From an uncultured Sphingobacteriaceae bacterium (lineage in GTDB: Bacteria; Bacteroidota; Bacteroidia; Sphingobacteriales; Sphingobacteriaceae): DNA of 64,000 nucleotides. Positions within the stretch are counted from its first letter, which is position 1; every line of letters begins with the position of its first letter. Location: the NCBI GenBank assembly GCA_946480915.1, contig CAMLLO010000018.1, positions 28,937 to 92,936 on the forward strand, in the 5' to 3' direction. The position numbers and the translations under genes were made by a program. Positions 36,257 through 43,419 of this stretch are shown in pieces. The notes beneath the pieces were generated by a model. It was given only the letters and a program-made list of their open reading frames with translations. It made no database searches and was not told the DNA's origin.

Positions 36257-36307
36257 CAATGCCGTTTAATTGGTATATTAACATCACCAAACGATTAACG
36301 GCATTGC
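36256..36307 (+). promoter_or_regulatory. Strong 5' hairpin abutting a start codon
   Basis: GCAATGCCGTT (36256-36266) and AACGGCATTGC (36297-36307) are perfect 11-base inverted arms, extended by AAT/ATT with one bulged T, around a loop of about 24 bases. The right arm ends 2 bases before the ATG at 36310. In RNA it would bury the ribosome entry site; in DNA it could be an operator. Confidence 0.6.
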
Positions 36308-36309
36308 TT

Positions 36310-36504
36310 ATGTTACAAACTTCTACTACTGATTCTGAATTTAATTTATTTCCTTTACGGGGAATAAAGATAGCTCCCGTCATCACATTGAGCGTAGATG
36401 AGGAGGAATTTTACAACTCTATTAAAGAAGAGTTAAATAAAATTTCTTCTGAGCCATCGAAAGAGGCTGTCGACCGCATTCTTAGTCATTCTAAAACATT
36501 ATAA
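36310..36504 (+). CDS. Small acidic protein of unknown function between the sigma factor gene and nth
   Basis: The reading frame is open from 36259, but I prefer the ATG at 36310 because the upstream part lies in the hairpin arms. The 64-residue product (MLQTSTTDSEFNLFPLRGIK, then a VDEEEFYNSIKEELNKISSE helix and a C-terminal helix AVDRILSHSKTL) has no signal peptide or membrane helix. I do not recognise a family. It is 91 bases after the sigma factor gene and 63 bases before nth, with its own -7 element. Coding quality looks real but is not proven by reading alone. Confidence 0.6.
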   Translation: MLQTSTTDSEFNLFPLRGIKIAPVITLSVDEEEFYNSIKEELNKISSEPSKEAVDRILSHSKTL

Positions 36505-36556
36505 TAATCTATTATTTTGTTTTTTAGCTGCCTTTAATTAAGAGGCGGCTAATGTT

Positions 36557-36564
36557 TACTTTTG
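36557..36564 (+). promoter_or_regulatory. -7 element (TACTTTTG) of nth
   Basis: TACTTTTG fits TAnnTTTG and ends only 3 bases before the nth ATG (36568). The predicted start site falls on the start codon, so the mRNA would be leaderless. A 9-base stem with one G-T pair (36524-36532 / 36544-36552) precedes it and may end the upstream gene. Confidence 0.55.
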
Positions 36565-36567
36565 TGC

Positions 36568-37323
36568 ATGCTTAAACAAGACCGTTTTAAAGCTTTTGTA
36601 GAGTACTTTTCTACTCATCAGCCAGATGCACAAACAGAACTTCATTATAATAATCCCTATCAACTTTTGGTAGCGGTGATTCTATCTGCTCAATGCACTG
36701 ATAAACGAATCAATCAAATCACTCCCGCGCTTTTTGAGAAATATCCTGATGCCTTTACCCTGGCCAAAGCGAGTGCTGAGGAAGTATTTGAGTATATCCG
36801 TTCGGTAAGTTATCCAAATAACAAATCGAAACACCTCGTAGGTATGGCAAAGCTTTTGGTAGAAAAGTTTAACGGTGAAGTACCGTCTTCGATGGAAGAC
36901 CTGCAAACTTTGCCGGGAGTAGGACGAAAAACTGCCAATGTCATTACGTCCATCGTCTTTGAAGCACCCGCATTGGCTGTGGATACACATGTTTTCAGAG
37001 TGGCAAACCGCCTAGGTTTAACCAGGAATGCTACCACTCCCCTTGCCGTCGAAAAACAATTGGTAAAATATCTGCCAGAAGATACTATCCGACACGCACA
37101 TCATTGGCTTATTTTACATGGCCGCTATATCTGCCAGGCCAGAAGACCAAAATGTGAAATATGTCCTATTTCATGGTTTTGCAAATACTATGAATATCAG
37201 CAAACTGCCACTGCTCTGACTAAAGCCGCTGCCGCCGAGCGTAAAAAAGAAAAAGCGCTGAAAGCGCGTAAAAAAACTAATAAACTTTCAACAGTGCTGA
37301 AGAAATTCGAAGTAAAAGAATAA
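36568..37323 (+). CDS. nth: Endonuclease III
   Basis: I start at the ATG 36568, not at an earlier TTG. The 251-residue base-excision enzyme removes oxidised pyrimidines and nicks the DNA. Catalytic K121 (GVGRKTANV) and D139 (AVDTHVFR) are present, with the helix-hairpin-helix LQTLPGVGRKT. The iron-sulfur cluster C189-x6-C196-x2-C199-x5-C205 is intact. A C-terminal lysine- and alanine-rich tail of about 35 residues is longer than in E. coli Nth (211 residues). Confidence 0.95.
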   Translation: MLKQDRFKAFVEYFSTHQPDAQTELHYNNPYQLLVAVILSAQCTDKRINQITPALFEKYPDAFTLAKASAEEVFEYIRSVSYPNNKSKHLVGMAKLLVEKFNGEVPSSMEDLQTLPGVGRKTANVITSIVFEAPALAVDTHVFRVANRLGLTRNATTPLAVEKQLVKYLPEDTIRHAHHWLILHGRYICQARRPKCEICPISWFCKYYEYQQTATALTKAAAAERKKEKALKARKKTNKLSTVLKKFEVKE

Positions 37324-37407
37324 ATTTAGAAGAAGCAAAATAAAAATTGATAAAAATTTTAGCATTCTGCAATTAAATCCTACATTCGCAATTAACAAAC
37401 TAAAATA

Positions 37408-38427
37408 ATGAGCAACGCAGATAAATTAAAAGCACTACAGCTTACTCTTGATAAATTAGAAAAATCATACGGTAAAGGCACCATCATGAAGCTTGGTGAT
37501 ACTGCTGTTGAGACCACGGATGCTATTTCGACAGGTTCGTTAACCCTGGATATAGCCTTAGGTATAGGTGGACTACCAAAAGGACGTGTAATTGAGATTT
37601 ACGGGCCGGAATCGTCAGGAAAAACCACCTTGGCAATTCATGCTATAGCCGAAGCTCAGAAAAAAGGAGGCATAGCTGCATTTATCGATGCAGAGCATGC
37701 CTTTGATAAATATTATGCAAAAAAACTAGGTGTCGACATTGAGAATCTTCTAATCTCCCAGCCGGATAATGGAGAGCAGGCCTTAGAAATTGCTGACAAC
37801 CTTATTCGCTCTGGAGCTATTGATATAATTGTAATTGACTCTGTTGCTGCTTTAGTACCGAAGGCGGAGATAGAAGGCGAAATGGGTGACTCGAAAATGG
37901 GATTACAAGCCCGTTTAATGTCGCAGGCTTTACGTAAACTAACAGGTACTATTTCAAAAACAGGTTGCTGCTGTATTTTCATTAACCAGTTACGCGAAAA
38001 AATTGGTGTTATGTTTGGAAATCCGGAAACAACAACCGGTGGGAATGCACTTAAATTTTACGCATCTGTACGTCTGGATATCAGAAGGACCTCTCAAATT
38101 AAAGACAGCGAAGAAGTTTCTGGTAACCGTGTTAAAGTAAAAGTTGTAAAAAATAAAGTTGCTCCTCCGTTCCGTATTGCTGAGTTTGATATCATGTTTG
38201 GTCAGGGTATTTCTAAGGTTGGCGAGATAATTGACCTGGGGGTAGATTTTGAAATTATCAGGAAATCAGGATCCTGGTTTAGCTATAACGATACCAAATT
38301 AGGTCAGGGACGGGATGCAGTAAAGCAGCTTATTTTAGACAATCCTGAGCTTATGGAAGAGCTAGAAACTAAAATCAGGGAAACCGTTACAGGTGAAAAA
38401 CTTGAGGAAGTTTTAGGAAGAGACTAA
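37408..38427 (+). CDS. recA: Recombinase RecA
   Basis: The 339-residue protein drives homologous recombination and the SOS response. Walker A is GPESSGKTT (66-74), Walker B is in [13 protein letters not shown] (about 138-150), and the DNA-binding loops are [13 protein letters not shown] and [20 protein letters not shown]. Its length is slightly short of E. coli RecA because of a brief acidic tail. A TACATTCG element (37381-37388) lies 19 bases upstream of the ATG. I see no obvious LexA box. The terminator at 38451-38481 ends the unit. Confidence 0.98.
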   Translation: MSNADKLKALQLTLDKLEKSYGKGTIMKLGDTAVETTDAISTGSLTLDIALGIGGLPKGRVIEIYGPESSGKTTLAIHAIAEAQKKGGIAAFIDAEHAFDKYYAKKLGVDIENLLISQPDNGEQALEIADNLIRSGAIDIIVIDSVAALVPKAEIEGEMGDSKMGLQARLMSQALRKLTGTISKTGCCCIFINQLREKIGVMFGNPETTTGGNALKFYASVRLDIRRTSQIKDSEEVSGNRVKVKVVKNKVAPPFRIAEFDIMFGQGISKVGEIIDLGVDFEIIRKSGSWFSYNDTKLGQGRDAVKQLILDNPELMEELETKIRETVTGEKLEEVLGRD

Positions 38428-38450
38428 GAAATTATATATAATCTTAAGTG

Positions 38451-38481
38451 AAAAATCCAGGCAAGAAACCTGGATTTTTTT
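38451..38481 (+). terminator. Rho-independent terminator of recA
   Basis: AAAAATCCAGG (38451-38461), loop CAAGAAA, CCTGGATTTTTTT (38469-38481): an 11-base stem ending in seven T, 23 bases after the recA stop. Confidence 0.92.
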
Positions 38482-38646
38482 GTTAAATTAAATCAAGAAT
38501 GCAGATCCATTTCTGAATTCCAAAGTATTTCAAGTTCTTTCACATGAGTTTTACGAATTGATCCCTGGCCTGTAGGGAAGAGTAATCCTGTCATCCGGAG
38601 AGCAACAGTGTCTAGACAACCGTTTTCGACTCATCAATAGATAAGA

Positions 38647-39003
38647 TTAGAACGTAATGAAAATGGATCTCCTTTTTATTGGCTTCAAATTACGGGTTCG
38701 GTGTCCTTTGCCCGACACATCTTCCAGTTGCAATACATCACCTGCTGCAAAACGGCGTTTCTCGCCAAGCGAAGACTCTATTTCAATTTCTCCATCTAAA
38801 AGAATAATAAACTGCCTCTCTGGCGCGGTATGAAATTCATAATCATAGTCTGCATTGACCTGCCTGAATATCAAACTTTTGACCGGAAACTTCTGAGATA
38901 GATATCCAATAGGTCCGGAAGAGATTAAAGGTACACTTATGTCTTCAAAATGTGTATCGCCATTGTGATCGGCATATATCCTGGTAATAATAAACTCATC
39001 CAT
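38647..39003 (-). CDS. Cupin-fold protein
   Basis: A 118-residue single-domain protein with a cupin barrel in the second half: TAPERQFIILLDGEIEIESSLGEKRRFAAGDVLQLEDVSGKGH. Motif 1 is only partly kept (the metal ligands of classic cupins are mostly replaced, leaving histidines at the ends), so a metal enzyme role is uncertain. It is the last gene of a four-gene operon with dioxygenase, esterase and GNAT genes; the spacer to the GNAT stop is 8 bases. A role in the same detoxification pathway is inferred from position. Confidence 0.75.
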   Translation of the reverse strand: MDEFIITRIYADHNGDTHFEDISVPLISSGPIGYLSQKFPVKSLIFRQVNADYDYEFHTAPERQFIILLDGEIEIESSLGEKRRFAAGDVLQLEDVSGKGHRTRNLKPIKRRSIFITF

Positions 39004-39011
39004 AATTTATT

Positions 39012-39302
39012 TTAGCTCTCAACGAGCAAACGATTCCATTCCGGATGCCGCTTCAGAAATGCCTTCACATACACACATAAAGGAACCAATTGCAATTGAT
39101 TTGCCTCAAGATAAAGTAAGGTCTTTTCGACCAAGGCAGCCGCAATACCTCTGCCTTCAAGCTCTTTCGGAACTTCCGTATGCAACAAATAACTTTTGTT
39201 GTCTTTCATCTTATAATCAATAAAAGAACGTTTCCCGTCTATAAACAATTCGAAATTATGACGCTGCTCATTGTTAACCAATTCGACTTCTTCGTATTTC
39301 AT
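39012..39302 (-). CDS. Small GNAT-type N-acetyltransferase (YjdJ/Gcn5-related)
   Basis: A 96-residue protein of the short GNAT class: [20 protein letters not shown], then the central acetyl-CoA signature [21 protein letters not shown] (about 50-70, with the R-G-x-G-x-A loop), and a C-terminal [17 protein letters not shown]. Proteins of this type (COG2388) are often single-domain cytoplasmic acetyltransferases with unknown targets. It starts 1 base after the esterase stop, inside the dioxygenase-esterase-GNAT-cupin operon. Confidence 0.82.
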   Translation of the reverse strand: MKYEEVELVNNEQRHNFELFIDGKRSFIDYKMKDNKSYLLHTEVPKELEGRGIAAALVEKTLLYLEANQLQLVPLCVYVKAFLKRHPEWNRLLVES

Positions 39303-39926
39303 CTATACCAAAATTAATTGATTTGCCAGTTTAATTTCCTCCTGCTGAATTGTATGCATGCGTCCTTTGTACACCTGTAAAGAAACTTCGGCATGCATTT
39401 CTTCTAATATTTTAGCTGTTTCTTCTACCCGTGATAAAGGAACATGAGGATCCGGATCGCCAGTGGTGATTAGAATTGGAGTATGCGCAAAGTCGCCCCT
39501 GTATTTTGTTCTTTCCAAATGCTCACCAATTAACCCGCCCGTATAAGCAATTATCCCGCCATAAGCCGCTGCATGCCTGCTTACATATTCGAGTGCCAAA
39601 CATGCTCCCTGAGAAAAACCTAAAAAAAAGATTTTATGAAGCGGAATTCCCCCGGATACGATTTCTTTCACCAATGTGTCCAGTAGTTTAAGTGCCGAGT
39701 CTAAAGCCGGTTGATTTTTCTCGACCGGAGTTAAAAAGCTGTAGGGATACCAGCTGTTATTTGTAGCTTTTGGTGCAAAAATTGCCGCATCCTCAAGATT
39801 GAGGTAATCGGCTAAAGAAGCAATACTTTCCGCGCTGGCGCCTCTCCCATGCAGCATAATTATAGCTTTTCGCGCTTTGTTAAGCGGAAGGCCTCTTTCT
39901 TCTATTTGCTTGCTATGAGTGTACAT
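39303..39926 (-). CDS. Phospholipase/carboxylesterase family hydrolase (MhqD-like)
   Basis: A 207-residue alpha/beta hydrolase with the nucleophile S105 in GFSQGACLA, an acid in TGDPDPHVP (D157 or D159) and H191 in GRMHTI. This is the group that includes Bacillus subtilis MhqD, found with the dioxygenase MhqO in quinone-stress operons. The same pair is present here: the dioxygenase gene ends 4 bases upstream. It is cytoplasmic and probably cleaves esters or thioesters; the substrate is unknown. Confidence 0.8.
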   Translation of the reverse strand: MYTHSKQIEERGLPLNKARKAIIMLHGRGASAESIASLADYLNLEDAAIFAPKATNNSWYPYSFLTPVEKNQPALDSALKLLDTLVKEIVSGGIPLHKIFFLGFSQGACLALEYVSRHAAAYGGIIAYTGGLIGEHLERTKYRGDFAHTPILITTGDPDPHVPLSRVEETAKILEEMHAEVSLQVYKGRMHTIQQEEIKLANQLILV

Positions 39927-39930
39927 CCTT

Positions 39931-40866
39931 TTAGTCTAATATGGCTAAACGTTCAGTGATTTCTTTGCGGTGGCCTTCGTATTGTGACGGTAATTTTAGG
40001 CCCGATCCTAATTCTTCTACTGATTCATCTGTAGCAAAACCGGGGTTATCTGTAGCTATTTCAAATAACACCCCACCTGGTTCGCGGAAGTATAAGGAAT
40101 AAAAATAATTCCTGTCAATCTTCTCAGTAATATGCAGGCCTGCTTCTAAAACTTTATCTCTGAATTTCATCAAGACATCTTCGTTTTGAACTCTGAATGC
40201 CACATGGTGCACTGAGCCTCCTGCAACATGACCTACCACTTCACCTGGAACTTCTACTATATCTACAATATTTGCATTGTCAACTGCGTCAGTAACAAAC
40301 CTATAGCGGTTTACATGGTTTTCTAATAGTTTATAACCAAATATATTTGTCAGCACATCAGCGGTAGGCTGAAGTTTGTTAGTATTAATGGTTATATTAT
40401 GAAATCCTTTTGTTGCATATTTTGCGGAAATTTCTTCAGTTTCCCAGGGTAAACGATTATCCGCATTTTTGGAAACGGTCAACTCAAACTTCAAACCATC
40501 AGGATCAAGAAAGGTAAGGTATTGCTCACCAAATTTTTCGAACACCTTATTGTAAATAACGTTATGTTTCTCAAATCGGTTTAACCAGAAATCAAGGCTA
40601 TCTTCCGGCACAGAATACCCGATTTCTGTTACCTGACGAGTGCCGCGTCTACCGGCCTGAATTCCTTCCATTGGAAAAAATGTTAAAATTGAGCCGGGTG
40701 TACCTACTTTATCACCATAATAAAAGTGATAAGTATAAGGATCATCAAAGTTCACCGTTTTTTTTATCAGGCGTAAGCCTAAAATGTTTGTATAAAAATC
40801 GTAATTGCGTTTTGCCTCACCTGCTATCGCTGTGATATGATGAAGTCCTAATATTCTATCTTCCAT
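39931..40866 (-). CDS. Ring-cleaving dioxygenase, VOC family (MhqO-like)
   Basis: A 311-residue protein with two vicinal-oxygen-chelate modules. The first begins LGLHHITAIAGEAKRNYDFYTNILGLRL, the second KGFHNITINTNKLQPTADVLTNIFG. Likely metal ligands are the early histidine of the first module, SVHHVAFRV, and the glutamate in PGGVLFEIATDNPG. The sequence follows the MhqO/YkcA type, which handles hydroquinones and catechols. It is the first gene of the operon. A TAATTTTG element (40907-40914) lies 40 bases upstream of the ATG. Confidence 0.85.
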   Translation of the reverse strand: MEDRILGLHHITAIAGEAKRNYDFYTNILGLRLIKKTVNFDDPYTYHFYYGDKVGTPGSILTFFPMEGIQAGRRGTRQVTEIGYSVPEDSLDFWLNRFEKHNVIYNKVFEKFGEQYLTFLDPDGLKFELTVSKNADNRLPWETEEISAKYATKGFHNITINTNKLQPTADVLTNIFGYKLLENHVNRYRFVTDAVDNANIVDIVEVPGEVVGHVAGGSVHHVAFRVQNEDVLMKFRDKVLEAGLHITEKIDRNYFYSLYFREPGGVLFEIATDNPGFATDESVEELGSGLKLPSQYEGHRKEITERLAILD

Positions 40867-40954
40867 CTTGTTCTTATTAAAATTGTCGTTTCTTGTAATT
40901 GTTTAACAAAATTACGACGAACATGAAGCCTCACTCTTGATGTATGATAAGAAC

Positions 40955-41536
40955 TTACTTCTTCTTGAAAATTTGCGTTTTAATGCGACTTAATGATTCA
41001 GGAGTGATGCCCAGGTAAGATGCAATTTGTTGTTGAGGTACTCTTTGAGGTATAGATGGATACTTTTTGATAAATTCCAGATAGCGGGTTTCTGCCGAAT
41101 GTGAAACAGTGGAATAAAACCTGCTTTCTAATACTGAGTAGGCCCGTTGCAGCATAATACGAAAAACGCGCTCCAGACTCGGAATCTCCTGATAAAGTCG
41201 TTCCTTGCTCTCAAAATCTATAGTAAGAAGCTCAGTATCTTCTAAAGTTTCTATAAACAGGTTTGATGGCTTTTGCTCACTAAAGCTACCGATATCACTA
41301 ATCCACCAATCTTCTACGGCAAATTGTAAAATCACCTCATCCCCATTCTGATCTATATAATATTTTTTTACACAGCCTTTAACAATATAAGCTTCGAATT
41401 TACACACCTCACCCTGTTGCAAAAGCAGGGTCTTTTTTCTGACCGATCTGCTTTTAAGTCTGGAATGAAAAATCTCTAACTCTTGCTGGTTTATACGAGC
41501 GCAACGACTGATATGCTGGTCAATTTCTTCAAACAT
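40955..41536 (-). CDS. Crp/Fnr family transcription regulator
   Basis: A 193-residue regulator with an N-terminal cyclic-nucleotide-binding-like jelly roll (about 25-135, LQQGEVCKFEAYIVKGCVKKYY) and a short C-terminal winged helix (about 150-193, PQQQIASYLGITPESLSRIKTQIF). The position next to the MhqO-like operon on the same strand, 88 bases upstream, suggests it may control that operon. The ligand is unknown; no cysteine cluster for an Fnr iron-sulfur centre is seen. Confidence 0.87.
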   Translation of the reverse strand: MFEEIDQHISRCARINQQELEIFHSRLKSRSVRKKTLLLQQGEVCKFEAYIVKGCVKKYYIDQNGDEVILQFAVEDWWISDIGSFSEQKPSNLFIETLEDTELLTIDFESKERLYQEIPSLERVFRIMLQRAYSVLESRFYSTVSHSAETRYLEFIKKYPSIPQRVPQQQIASYLGITPESLSRIKTQIFKKK

Positions 41537-41540
41537 TGAC

Positions 41541-41548
41541 CAAATATA
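41541..41548 (-). promoter_or_regulatory. -7 element (TATATTTG) of the Crp/Fnr gene
   Basis: On the minus strand TATATTTG ends 4 bases before the ATG at 41534-41536, predicting a leaderless transcript. No -33 TTTG lies at the usual distance. Confidence 0.55.
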
Positions 41549-41693
41549 AAATTCCTATTTAAATATAAATTTCAGATCTGATTTGATTTGGATAGTACTT
41601 CTAGCCCGCCCTAGAGCAATTGAAGAAAAGAACACGGCTTTATAATAAAATCTACGACTAAAAAGTGAGACTTCTATCAGCAAAGTCCGAAAG

Positions 41694-41724
41694 AAAGGGC
41701 TATTCGGCTTCCGAATAGCCCTTT
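41694..41724 (-). terminator. Terminator of the FAS1-SusC-SusD operon
   Basis: A perfect 14-base stem AAAGGGCTATTCGG (41694-41707) / CCGAATAGCCCTTT (41711-41724) with a 3-base loop lies 50 bases past the last susD stop. On the minus strand CTTTC follows, so the T tract is poor, but the stem is very strong. It closes the polysaccharide locus on this side. Confidence 0.75.
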
Positions 41725-41774
41725 GAGATACAGAAAAAACTCTGATCGTCAGAACGTTCGCTAAGTTAACCCGA

Positions 41775-43391
41775 TCAAGGCTTCGGCTTCAGATTAGGGT
41801 TAAGTTGTAACTCTTTTTCGTTATAAGGTAAGTACCAATTTTTAGACTCAGCTAAAGTCGCTTCCAAATATGCGTGCTGAGAAACCGGAGCACGTCTTTT
41901 TATCGCATCAATAAGTACCTGAGGAGAATCGCGGTGTTTAGCCATCCTCATTAAGGCATACCATCTTCTTCCTTCAAATCCCAGTTCGAGTCCAAATTCT
42001 CTTAAGATAATATTTTCTATCTGTTCGGTTGATGATGCGGTAGTAATCCTTTGAGGATTCGTTGTCGCATCAGCTGCAACAACTCCAGCCCGATTTCTTA
42101 TAGAATTAATACGTTGGATGGCCAAGCCCTTTTGCCCCAAGCGGTTTAATGCTTCGGCCCACATCAGGTAGAGGTCTCCCTGCCTGTAAACATGCCACAT
42201 CGCCTCACTTTGGTAAGGCTCTCTCACCGGAGCTGGAACATCCAGGGTTGCCGGAGCGACTCGTCCTAAGGCTAAAAACTTCCAGATCACCGGAGCGCTC
42301 CCCAGCCTATTATAATATGGAGCACTCCCTACATAGGAGTAACCAAAACCTCTATATATTTCGTCGGTTGTGTTCGTAGTTTTAATAGTTGGATAGCTGG
42401 GATTATACGTTTTAATGGCAACATCTGAAGGAGCTACCATATATTTCCCCCCCGAAGCAGGATCATTTGAGGTGAACATCATTAAAGGGCTAATTTCCCG
42501 GCTTGCATATGTGAAGTTTACATCAAACATCGGTTCATTAAAAGGGTTGGTATTGTAGAAGAGCGATATCCACTGTTCGCCTGAATTCAGAGGCCCATTA
42601 TTGTAACGTCCGGTATTAAAAAAATTCTGACAGGCCGCGGCAGCCTCGGCATATTTATTGCGCCACAGGTAAACTTCTGCCTGCAGGGCGCAAACAGTAC
42701 CTTTGGTTGCACGCAGACGGGTTTGCTCTGGACTTTCCCGGACTCCAGCATCAAATGTATTCACCACATTTATCACCACATCTGTATATTTATATGCTTC
42801 TAATAGATCAGCTTCTATACTGTCTAAGACCACATCCTGAGATGTCGCGCCTACATACTTTACTTTCGAAATATCGTCAACAGTTTCCATGATCAATGGC
42901 ACATCGCCGAAACTGCGTACCAGATAGAAATAGCCCAGTGCCCTTAAAAATTTCAACTCGCCGAGGTACTGCTGCATCACAGCAGTGGTGAAGTAATTAG
43001 CATCTTTGGGCACCCGCGGAACATTCTCTATGGCATAATTGGCCCGATTAATCAGATCATAATAACTATTCCATTCGGTATATTTATTAGTCGAACTTAC
43101 GCGATGTTCTGCCAGCTCGATTATATCTTTATCAGCACCGGTGCCGGGCTTAACCCAATCGGCCCGCACTTCTCCTAATATAAACTCTTGCGCTACTATA
43201 GGCTGTAATGCCTGGTAAGTTCCGCTTAGCATAAACTGAGCGTCCCAAAAGTTCTTCAAAAAATCCTTATCGTTTATAACATCCTTCGGCTCCACTTCAA
43301 GAAAGTCGCATGAAGGGGCCGCCAACAGGATAGCACCCAAACTTATAAACATCAACTTCCGGAGCTTGCTTCTATTAGAATATATTTTCAT
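41775..43391 (-). CDS. SusD/RagB family lipoprotein (second of the operon)
   Basis: A 538-residue outer-membrane lipoprotein, with the signal ending AAPSC and Cys28 lipidated. It has the SusD layout: an N-terminal helical TPR part (DFLEVEPKDVINDKDFLKN, GELKFLRALGYFYLVRSFGDVPLI, the LRATKGTVCALQAEVYLW TPR segment) and the C-terminal part EFGLELGFEGRRWYALMRM followed by a final NEKELQLNPNLKP motif. SusD proteins form the lid over the SusC transporter and bind oligosaccharides. It follows its SusC partner after 28 bases. The likely glycan is xylan-derived, from the neighbouring enzymes. Confidence 0.93.
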   Translation of the reverse strand: MKIYSNRSKLRKLMFISLGAILLAAPSCDFLEVEPKDVINDKDFLKNFWDAQFMLSGTYQALQPIVAQEFILGEVRADWVKPGTGADKDIIELAEHRVSSTNKYTEWNSYYDLINRANYAIENVPRVPKDANYFTTAVMQQYLGELKFLRALGYFYLVRSFGDVPLIMETVDDISKVKYVGATSQDVVLDSIEADLLEAYKYTDVVINVVNTFDAGVRESPEQTRLRATKGTVCALQAEVYLWRNKYAEAAAACQNFFNTGRYNNGPLNSGEQWISLFYNTNPFNEPMFDVNFTYASREISPLMMFTSNDPASGGKYMVAPSDVAIKTYNPSYPTIKTTNTTDEIYRGFGYSYVGSAPYYNRLGSAPVIWKFLALGRVAPATLDVPAPVREPYQSEAMWHVYRQGDLYLMWAEALNRLGQKGLAIQRINSIRNRAGVVAADATTNPQRITTASSTEQIENIILREFGLELGFEGRRWYALMRMAKHRDSPQVLIDAIKRRAPVSQHAYLEATLAESKNWYLPYNEKELQLNPNLKPKP

Positions 43392-43419
43392 AATATTTTA
43401 TTAAATCTTTAACTATTTA

